From the NCBI RefSeq assembly GCF_030867145.1, contig NC_134454.1, forward strand, positions 72,611,037 to 72,675,036: a DNA stretch of 64,000 nucleotides, read 5' to 3'. Source of the DNA: Opisthocomus hoazin. Its lineage: Eukaryota > Chordata > Aves > Opisthocomiformes > Opisthocomidae. Each line of letters opens with the position of its first letter. Within the stretch, counting starts at the first letter, position 1. The translations under genes and the position numbers were made by a program. The notes beneath the pieces are model-generated. The model saw only the letters and a list, made by a program, of their open reading frames with translations. It had not been told where the DNA came from and did not search any database. Below are positions 12,180 to 18,935 of the stretch, piece after piece.

Positions 12180-12353
12180 ATGTTTCTGTCTTTCATCAGA
12201 TGGTTGTGGTTTTTGAATCCGTACTTGCTGTACTTGTTCCCTGTGGTGCTATTCATCGTCACGGGGAAAAAGATCAGGATGATAATTTTGCTCTACCTTA
12301 CGATATCGACTTATGATATGATAACATCACTGTGCATGAAATTAGTCTTGTAG
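12180..12353 (+). CDS. hydrophobic 57-codon leader ORF of the ERV
   Basis: A short ATG-initiated frame in the leader between primer-binding site and gag, in a different frame from gag. Its translation is strongly hydrophobic: Leu, Phe, Ile, Val, Trp and Tyr dominate the first 28 residues, a short basic stretch GKKIR follows, then a second hydrophobic segment. This would look like one or two membrane segments or a signal-anchor. An A stands at -3 of the ATG, so initiation is plausible. I know no family for it. It may be a regulatory upstream ORF, the relic of a signal or leader peptide, or chance. Confidence 0.35.
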   Translation: MFLSFIRWLWFLNPYLLYLFPVVLFIVTGKKIRMIILLYLTISTYDMITSLCMKLVL

Positions 12354-12405
12354 TTGCATGCGGCACTGCGGTCATTTCCGTACCTCGGATCCTATGTCTT
12401 AGATT

Positions 12406-14175
12406 TTGTTAATAATCAAACCCAGTCTGTGGGGAAAGCCGAAGGGGATACCTTCCCCCACTCTTTCGCCCCCCCCCCCTCTCTCCCTCAGGCTGGTCCT
12501 AACTGCTTTTGAGAATTTCGAGTACCTGTGGGATGCTCAGGGCAGCACTCTCCTTTTGTTATGCCTCCTGAATGGGTTGCAGGTTTTGTTTAGGGTTAAG
12601 CAAGTCGTTAAGAACATCGTGCAGAGACCTGCCCCGGGGCTGGATAGCTGTGAGTGGCTGGGTGTGTGGGACAGCATGGGCAGATGTCTAGAGCAGTGGG
12701 CACCTGCGGTGTGTTTTAAACTCACCCCTGAACAAATACAGAATCCGGACAATCTGGTAAAATATCTGAAAAAAGTGTGCTGCCACCCTGGGAATTCCAG
12801 AGAGACACAAATCACAGCAATGTGCTGGGGTCTGGCCCATGCCTACCGAGCCCTGTTCAACACTGTTCAGTGCCTTAAAGGGGAAAGGGGGGGAAGCGAA
12901 GCGGCAGGCGCTGCAACTGGCGCTGCCCCCCCAGCCGGCCCTGCAGCCCCTCCAGCCCAGCAGGCAGTCCCAGCCCCCCTGACCGGCACCACCGCTGCTG
13001 CAGCCACAGCTGCAGGGTCTGCCTCGGTTTCCCCAGCGGACACAGCAGCTGCTCCAGCCCCAGCTCCAGCCACAGGCACAGTGACTGAGCCAAATGACCA
13101 ACCTGTGCAGGTAGCAGTCGCCCCCGTAAAACTAAAGAAAGATGCAAAGAGAGCAGATCGCTCTGGGAGGGATGATGATGAGCCAGGGTCATCGCGGGAG
13201 ATAGAGACAGAGATCATCACCCGGTCCCTGTCCCTGGGCGAGCTGCGAGACATGCGGAAAGATTTCAGCCGCCACCCAGGCGAGCACATTGCCACCTGGC
13301 TGCTGCGGTGCTGGGATAACGGGGCCAGCAGCTTGGAATTAGAGGGCAAGGAAGCCAAGCAGCTGGGATCCCTGGCCAGGGATGGGGGCATTGACAAGGC
13401 CATTGGGAAAAAGGAACAAATCCTCAGCCTCTGGAGGAGACTTCTGTCAGGCGTGAGGGAGAGGTACCCCTTCAGTGACGATTTTGTATGCTATCCTGGC
13501 AAGTGGACCAATATGGAAAGGGGTATTCAGTACTTGAGGGAATTAGCTGTGCGGGAGCTGGTTTACTGTGACACAGACGATGAGCAGGTACCCACAGACC
13601 CAGATGAACTCCAGTGCTCACAATCCATGTGGAGGAAGTTTGTGCGGAGCGCACCCTCCTCGCATGCCAACTCACTGGCAGTTGTAAACTGGAAAGGTAA
13701 AGACGCACCAACAGTGGATGAGGTGGCTGTCAGACTCCGCCAATATGAGGAAAGTCTCTCTTCCTCCCTTGTCTCAGCCGTGGAGAAACTGGTCAAGCGA
13801 CTAGACAGGAATATGTCCTACTCCCCACCTGTACGGGCCAGTGTCTCAGCTATTAGGGGCAGGCGTTTCTCTGCTCAGGAGAGGGAATACAGAGGCTATA
13901 CACCCCGGGGCACCCTGTGGTTCTACCTGCGTGACCACGGAGAGGACATGAGGAAGTGGGATGGAAAACCCACCTCAAGTCTAGAGGCCCGAGTACGTGA
14001 GTTGCGAGGTAAAACAATCACCAAAGGGGATTCTGTTAGGAAAAGTGCCGCTCCAGTTTCCAGAAGCCAGCTCTCCAGACCAGGTAGACAGTTTGACCTT
14101 GATTCCGATCCTCTGGAGGGGACCTCCAAGTCATTTTTACAGCAGGTGAGCAGCAAATTCTCTGACAAGGATTAG
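12406..14175 (+). CDS. gag: ERV gag polyprotein, 589 codons
   Basis: Gag forms the internal virus-like core. The frame is open from 12403. The first ATG inside it is codon 91 (12676), yet codons before that look genuinely coding. An in-frame ATG at 12358 is cut off by a UAG at 12400-12402, so how gag starts is unclear (the listed start is a TTG). The N-terminal third (residues 1-160) is helical in character. A low-complexity Ala/Pro/Thr linker spans about residues 161-230, and a conserved charged region at about 265-500 is probably the capsid. The C-terminus is Arg/Ser-rich (RGRR, YTPRG) and has no CCHC zinc knuckle. The stop is UAG, in the same frame as pol. Confidence 0.85.
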   Translation: MLIIKPSLWGKPKGIPSPTLSPPPPLSLRLVLTAFENFEYLWDAQGSTLLLLCLLNGLQVLFRVKQVVKNIVQRPAPGLDSCEWLGVWDSMGRCLEQWAPAVCFKLTPEQIQNPDNLVKYLKKVCCHPGNSRETQITAMCWGLAHAYRALFNTVQCLKGERGGSEAAGAATGAAPPAGPAAPPAQQAVPAPLTGTTAAAATAAGSASVSPADTAAAPAPAPATGTVTEPNDQPVQVAVAPVKLKKDAKRADRSGRDDDEPGSSREIETEIITRSLSLGELRDMRKDFSRHPGEHIATWLLRCWDNGASSLELEGKEAKQLGSLARDGGIDKAIGKKEQILSLWRRLLSGVRERYPFSDDFVCYPGKWTNMERGIQYLRELAVRELVYCDTDDEQVPTDPDELQCSQSMWRKFVRSAPSSHANSLAVVNWKGKDAPTVDEVAVRLRQYEESLSSSLVSAVEKLVKRLDRNMSYSPPVRASVSAIRGRRFSAQEREYRGYTPRGTLWFYLRDHGEDMRKWDGKPTSSLEARVRELRGKTITKGDSVRKSAAPVSRSQLSRPGRQFDLDSDPLEGTSKSFLQQVSSKFSDKD

Positions 14176-14250
14176 AGGGGCCCTGCCTCCAGCCAGGTGG
14201 AGGAAAGGGACAACCGTGTCTATTGGACGGTGTGGATTCGGTGGCCTGGC
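14173..14250 (+). promoter_or_regulatory. putative UAG readthrough signal with pseudoknot at the gag-pol junction
   Basis: The gag stop UAG (14173-14175) is followed in the same frame by open pol sequence. Ten bases after it, CCTCCA (14186-14191) and TGGAGG (14198-14203) form a perfect 6-bp hairpin. The 6-base loop GCCAGG (14192-14197) is perfectly complementary to CCTGGC at 14245-14250, which would make an H-type pseudoknot (second stem probably 5 bp to leave one linker base). Gammaretroviruses such as MLV use a UAG with a pseudoknot about 8 bases downstream to let some ribosomes read into pol. The similarity of design is seen; the function is inferred. Confidence 0.5.
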
Positions 14251-15849
14251 ACGTCAGATCCACAAGAGTATAAAGCTCTAGTGGACACTGGTGCACAGTG
14301 TACTTTAATGCCATCAGAGTTCAAAGGGTCAGAGTCCATTTGCATTTCTGGAGTGACAGGGGGGTCCCAAGAGCTGAGTGTACTGGAGGCTGAAGTGAGC
14401 CTCACTGGGCAGGACTGGCAGAAGCACCCCATTGTAACTGGCTCCGAGGCTCCGTGCATCCTTGGGATAGACTATCTTAGGAGAGGCTATTTCAAGGACC
14501 CAAAGGGGTATCGGTGGGCTTTTGGCATAGCTGCTGTGGAGACGGAAGATATTAAACAGCTGTCCATTTTGCCTGGTCTCTCGGAGGATCCTTCTGTTGT
14601 GGGGTTGCTGAGGGTTGAAGAAGAACAGGTACCCATCGCAACCACAACGGTGCACCGGCGACAGTATCGTACCAACCGAGACTCCCTTCTCCCCATTCAT
14701 CAGCTGATCCGCCAGCTGGAGAGCCAAGGAGTGATCACCAAAACTCGCTCACCCTTTAATAGTCCCATATGGCCAGTGAGAAAATCTACTGGAGAGTGGA
14801 GACTGACAATAGACTACCGTGGCCTGAATGAAGTCACACCACCGCTGAGTGCTGCCGTGCCAGACATGTTAGAACTTCAATATCAGCTGGAGTCAAAGGC
14901 AGCCAAGTGGTACGCTACAATTGACATCGCTAATGCATTCTTCTCCATCCCTTTGGCAGCAGAGTGCAGGCCACAGTTTGCTTTCACCTGGAGGGGCATC
15001 CAGTACACCTGGAATCGACTGCCCCAGGGGTGGAAACACAGTCCCACCATTTGCCATGGACTAATCCAGACTGCACTGGAAAAGGGTGAAGCCCCAGAAC
15101 ATCTGCAGTACATCGACGACATCATTATATGGGGCGACACAGCAGAGGAGGTTTTTGAGAAAGGGGAGAAAATAGTTCAGATCCTTCTGAAAGCCGGTTT
15201 CGCCATTAAGCGAAGTAAAGTCAAGGGACCTGCGCAAGAGATCCAGTTTTTGGGAATAAAATGGCAGGATGGGCGCCGTCAAATCCCAATGGATGTCATC
15301 AACAAAATAGCAGCTATGTCTCCACCCACCAGCAAAAAGGAAGCACAGGCCTTCCTGGGTGTTGTGGGTTTTTGGAGGATGCACATCCCAAATTACAGCC
15401 AGATTGTAAGTCCTCTGTACCACGTGACCCGGAAGAAGAATGATTTTGAATGGGGCCCTGAGCAACGACAGGCATTTGAACAGATTAAACGGGAGATAGT
15501 TCATGCCGTAGCCCTTGGTCCAGTCCGGTCAGGGCAAGATGTTAAAAACGTGCTCTACACCGCAGCCGGGGAGAATGGCCCAACCTGGAGTCTCTGGCAG
15601 AAAGCACCAGGGGAGACTCGAGGTCGACCCCTGGGGTTCTGGAGCCGGGGATACAAAGGATCCGAGGCCCGCTATACTCCCACTGAAAAAGAGATTCTGG
15701 CAGCATATGAAGGCGTTCGAGCTGCTTCAGAAGTGGTCGGCACTGAAGCACAGCTCCTCCTAGCTCCACGATTGCCGGTCCTGGGCTGGATGTTCAAAGA
15801 GAGGGTCCCTTCTACGCATCATGCCACCGATGCTACGTGGAGTAAGTAG
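14197..15849 (+). CDS. pol: ERV pol part 1: protease and reverse transcriptase
   Basis: The frame is open from 14176, directly after the gag UAG; the GTG at 14197 is only nominal. Residues 25-110 are a retroviral aspartic protease with active-site DTGA (Asp codon 14284), a flap region and a GIDYL motif near the end. Residues about 140-400 are reverse transcriptase: TIDIANAFF (motif A), LPQGWKHSP (motif B), YIDD (residues 305-308, 15109-15120) with the two catalytic Asp, and FLGIKW. Residues about 430-545 are an RNase H-like connection domain. The frame ends at a UAG (15847-15849) while coding similarity continues on the other side in the same frame, so this copy of pol is interrupted by a nonsense codon. 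Confidence 0.92.
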   Translation: MEERDNRVYWTVWIRWPGTSDPQEYKALVDTGAQCTLMPSEFKGSESICISGVTGGSQELSVLEAEVSLTGQDWQKHPIVTGSEAPCILGIDYLRRGYFKDPKGYRWAFGIAAVETEDIKQLSILPGLSEDPSVVGLLRVEEEQVPIATTTVHRRQYRTNRDSLLPIHQLIRQLESQGVITKTRSPFNSPIWPVRKSTGEWRLTIDYRGLNEVTPPLSAAVPDMLELQYQLESKAAKWYATIDIANAFFSIPLAAECRPQFAFTWRGIQYTWNRLPQGWKHSPTICHGLIQTALEKGEAPEHLQYIDDIIIWGDTAEEVFEKGEKIVQILLKAGFAIKRSKVKGPAQEIQFLGIKWQDGRRQIPMDVINKIAAMSPPTSKKEAQAFLGVVGFWRMHIPNYSQIVSPLYHVTRKKNDFEWGPEQRQAFEQIKREIVHAVALGPVRSGQDVKNVLYTAAGENGPTWSLWQKAPGETRGRPLGFWSRGYKGSEARYTPTEKEILAAYEGVRAASEVVGTEAQLLLAPRLPVLGWMFKERVPSTHHATDATWSK

Positions 15850-15876
15850 GTCGCTCTGATCACCCAGCGCGCCCGA

Positions 15877-17361
15877 ATGGGAAACCCCAGTCGCCCAGGA
15901 ATTCTGGAGGTCATCATGGACTGGCCAGAAGGCAAAGATTTTGGAGCATCGCCAGAGGAGGAGGTGACACGTGCTGAAGAGGCCCCACTGTATAACCAGC
16001 TGCCAGAAGATAAGAAAACGTATGCCCTGTTCACGGATGGGTCCTGTCGCATTGTGGGGAAGCAGCGGAGGTGGAAGGCTGCTGTATGGAGCCCTACACG
16101 ACAAGTCGCGGAAACTGCCGAGGGAGAAGGTGAGTCCAGCCAGTTTGCAGAGGTGAAAGCCATCCAGCTGGCTTTAGACATTGCCAGTCAAGAGAAGTGG
16201 CCAGTGCTCTATCTTTACACTGACTCTTGGATGGTGGCCAATGCCTTGTGGGGGTGGCTGCAGCAATGGAAGAAGAACAACTGGCAGCGCAGAGGCAAAC
16301 CTATCTGGGCTGCCCCATTGTGGCAAGATATTGCTGCCCGTCTGGAGCAGTTGGCTGTAAAAGTCCGTCACGTGGACGCCCACGTCCCTAAGAGTCGGGC
16401 CACTGAAGAACATCAAAACAACCACCAGGTAGATCAGGCTGCTAAGATTGAAGTGGCTCAGGTGGATCTGGACTGGCAACATAAGGGTGAACTGTTTATA
16501 GCTCGGTGGGCCCATGACACCTCGGGCCACCAAGGAAGAGACGCGACATACCGATGGGCTCGTGACCGAGGGGTGGACTTGACCATGGACACTATTGCAC
16601 AGGTTATCCATGAATGTGAGACATGCGCTGCAATCAAGCAAGCCAAGCGGGTAAAGCCTCAGTGGTATGGAGGACGATGGCTAAAATATAAATATGGGGA
16701 GGCTTGGCAGATTGACTACATCACACTGCCACAGACCCGCCAAGGGAAGCGCTATGTACTCACAATGGTGGAGGCCACCACCGGATGGCTGGAAACCTAC
16801 CCTGTGCCCCATGCCACCGCCCGGAATACCATCCTGGGCCTGGAAAAACAAGTCCTGTGGCGACATGGCACTCCCGAAAGAATCGAGTCGGACAACGGGA
16901 CTCACTTTCGCAACAGCCTCATAGACACCTGGGCCAAAGAACACGGCATTGAGTGGGTGTATCACATCCCCTACCATGCACCAGCCTCTGGAAAGATCGA
17001 ACGTTACAATGGGCTGCTAAAAACCACTTTGAGGGCAATGGGGGGTGGGACTTTCAAAAATTGGGATACCCATTTAGCAAAGGCCACCTGGTTGGTTAAC
17101 ACCAGAGGGTCCACCAACCGGGCTGGTCCTGCCCAGTCAAAACCTCAGCGCCCAGTAGAAGGGGATAAAGTCCCTGTAGTGCACATGCGGAACATGTTAG
17201 GGAAGACGGTTTGGGTTAGTCCTGCCTCGGGCAAAGGCAAGCCCGTCCGCGGGATTGCTTTTGCTCAAGGACCTGGGTGTACCTGGTGGGTAATGCGGAA
17301 GGATGGGGAAGTCCGATGTGTACCTCATGGGGATTTAATTTTGGGCGAGAATAGTCCATAA
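15877..17361 (+). CDS. pol: ERV pol part 2: RNase H and integrase
   Basis: Same frame as part 1, open from 15850; the ATG at 15877 is simply the first after the break. RNase H, which degrades the RNA strand of hybrids, covers residues about 47-195, with LFTDGSC (Asp at 16036), AEVKAIQ, YTDS and VDAHVPKS. Integrase follows: the zinc-binding HHCC (His codons 16513 and 16528, Cys codons 16615 and 16624), then the catalytic core with Asp 280 in QIDY (16714), Asp 339 in ESDNG (16891) and Glu 375 in GKIER (16999), a D,D-35-E spacing. The C-terminal DNA-binding domain runs to the TAA. All catalytic residues are present. No dUTPase or envelope is attached. Confidence 0.92.
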   Translation: MGNPSRPGILEVIMDWPEGKDFGASPEEEVTRAEEAPLYNQLPEDKKTYALFTDGSCRIVGKQRRWKAAVWSPTRQVAETAEGEGESSQFAEVKAIQLALDIASQEKWPVLYLYTDSWMVANALWGWLQQWKKNNWQRRGKPIWAAPLWQDIAARLEQLAVKVRHVDAHVPKSRATEEHQNNHQVDQAAKIEVAQVDLDWQHKGELFIARWAHDTSGHQGRDATYRWARDRGVDLTMDTIAQVIHECETCAAIKQAKRVKPQWYGGRWLKYKYGEAWQIDYITLPQTRQGKRYVLTMVEATTGWLETYPVPHATARNTILGLEKQVLWRHGTPERIESDNGTHFRNSLIDTWAKEHGIEWVYHIPYHAPASGKIERYNGLLKTTLRAMGGGTFKNWDTHLAKATWLVNTRGSTNRAGPAQSKPQRPVEGDKVPVVHMRNMLGKTVWVSPASGKGKPVRGIAFAQGPGCTWWVMRKDGEVRCVPHGDLILGENSP

Positions 17362-17476
17362 ATAAATTGTATAAAGTTAATTGTTAAATAACCCTGTCAC
17401 TGTCTGTTATCACTGTTATAATTGTTATATTTTGTACCAGTAGTAGCATAGTAAGAATCGTCCAGATTAAAGAAGG

Positions 17477-17641
17477 ATGGACTTTTTTGATGAAAACCTA
17501 GCAGAGCACAGCGATGATGGAACTGGACCTGGTTTTCAGCAGCTGGCATCCAGCAACTTCATCAAGATCAACGTCTCCTGCAGACTGTGGGCACGGGCCA
17601 CACCAGATACATCAGCCGTGAGCTCCGGATGCAGCAAGTGA
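17477..17641 (+). CDS. 54-codon ORF between integrase and 3' LTR
   Basis: A short frame in the otherwise noncoding tail of the provirus, 115 bases after the pol stop. The ATG has A at -3 and G at +4, a strong Kozak context. The N-terminus is acidic (MDFFDENLAEHSDD), and the rest is Ser/Ala-rich with two cysteines. It has no membrane segment, so it is not an envelope remnant that I can recognise. It would need a spliced or subgenomic RNA to be made. It may be an accessory ORF or chance. Confidence 0.3.
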   Translation: MDFFDENLAEHSDDGTGPGFQQLASSNFIKINVSCRLWARATPDTSAVSSGCSK

Positions 17642-17842
17642 CCGCCCATCACCACACATCACCTCCCCTGCCACGGAAGACCATAACGACAGATGGAGCC
17701 TGAAGTCATGGATTAAATGAACTCAATGGACACTTTAGAGTGATGATCCATAGACTAAAGGAATGATATCTGGAGACAGGAGAAGTGGTGGTGATCAACT
17801 GGACAATGGGGGACCTGGGCATGACGTAGATGGTATGGAATA

Positions 17843-17854
17843 AGGGGTGGATAA
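17843..17854 (+). promoter_or_regulatory. probable polypurine tract, weak
   Basis: AGGGGTGGATAA directly precedes the 3' LTR, where retroviral plus-strand synthesis is primed. It is purine-rich but interrupted by two T residues, so the assignment rests mainly on position. Confidence 0.4.
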
Positions 17855-18266
17855 TGTCCTGGGTTTGGCCAGAACAGGGTTAATTTTCACTGGAATCCAG
17901 GAAGGGGTACAGCCGGGGGGTGGGGGCTGACCCCACCTGGCCAAACAGAGCCTGGTATTCCATACCATGTGCCGTCACGCTGGGTTCCGGTGGGGGGGGC
18001 GGTGCGGCGGGAAGGCACTCGCGGCTTGGGCGGGCGCAGCGCCGGTCCGGTTTCGGGAGAGCGGCTGTTGTACGGTTCGTGGTTGTGTTTTCTCCTTATT
18101 TGTATCGTTGTTGTTCCTGTTTTCCCTCTGTTCGCTGTTCTGTTAAACTGCCCTTATCCCGACCCACCAGTTTCTGCCTCTTTCTTTTCATTCTCCTCCG
18201 CACGCCGGCGGGGGGAGGGGCGGCCGCGTGGCGCTTTTGTTGCCGGCGGCAGCCGAAACCAAAACA
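17855..18266 (+). repeat. 3' LTR, 412 bp, identical to the 5' LTR
   Basis: Every base I compared matches the 5' LTR at an exact offset of 6220. LTRs are identical at integration and diverge with time, so identity implies a recent insertion or gene conversion. Confidence 0.95.
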
Positions 18267-18271
18267 ATTAG
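18267..18271. repeat. right target-site duplication, ATTAG
   Basis: Exact repeat of 11630-11634 directly after the terminal CA of the 3' LTR. Confidence 0.92.
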
Positions 18272-18802
18272 ACAAGGAAATGAGACTGATACAGTTATTG
18301 CCCAGGATTCCAGACTGTGCAGCAATTTAGTAAATCAAACGTTAGCAGCCATAATAGTACCCAGAACAACTACTTCGGGTTTCATCAGTCATTCTGGTAT
18401 CACTACTGAAGTCATCACCAACTGCAAAGCTTCTTTTCTTAGAATTCCACTAGTCTCGTAAGAAATTACTGATGTAATACTTCATTGCTTATTGGAAAAT
18501 ATTCAGGGTCTGCCTTATGTGAGCTGAAGTATTTTCACCAATGCTGTGAGCAAATGTCCCTTATAAAAACAAAGGAAGGTGTATATTCATTGAAGATCAC
18601 CGTTTCTATTCTGGATTATAAGAGCTGTTTGTTATTTTGTCACTATGCATTTTGGCATTTTTTTTAAATCCTCAGGGTGGAAGGGAGTTCTGAGAATAAT
18701 TCAAAAAAGATGATCCTATTTGTAGTACTACTGGTATTATTTGACACGAACTGTGAGTATTTGTATTCCTGGCTTTAAGATCTACTTCTGAAACATAAGA
18801 AG

Positions 18803-18935
18803 ATTACTATTATTTTTTTATTATTGCTACTCCTATTATAATTATTAATTATTATTATTACTAATATTGTTGCAGCCTTCCACAATGATCTCATTGTGCT
18901 AGGCACTGTACAAACACCTCAACAGTCACTGCCAA
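18803..18935 (+). repeat. ATT-rich tract and possible ancient amniote repeat relic
   Basis: A run of ATT/TTA trinucleotides (about 18803-18866) is followed by CATTGTGCTAGGCACTGTAC (18892-18911) and then AAACAC. I recall the pairing of a TTATTATT tract with a CATTGTGCTAGGCGCTGTACAAACAC-like core from old interspersed repeats in turtle, crocodile and bird genomes. The family name cannot be settled here. Confidence 0.4.

Larger units (their letters stand above)
11635..18266 (+). mobile_element. young endogenous retrovirus, ERV-L-like, env-less, full length
   Basis: A 6.6-kb provirus: LTR, primer-binding site, leader, gag, protease, RT, RNase H, integrase, short noncoding tail, LTR. Both 412-bp LTRs run TG...CA, lie exactly 6220 bases apart and were identical in a line-by-line reading. 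With the exact ATTAG duplication this points to a recent insertion. There is no envelope frame between integrase and the 3' LTR. The LTR start, the 5-bp duplication and the missing envelope suggest avian class III (ERV-L) relatives. The primer-binding site is lysine-type, which does not fit that class name. Gag and pol share one reading frame broken only by UAG codons (12400, 14173, 15847). Confidence 0.95.

Noticed and set aside
12867..13403. 178-codon minus-strand frame
   Set aside because: Shadow of the Ala/Pro-rich gag linker on the opposite strand.
17362..17854. Envelope gene of the ERV
   Set aside because: The gap before the 3' LTR is under 500 bases and has no signal peptide, surface or transmembrane-like frame.
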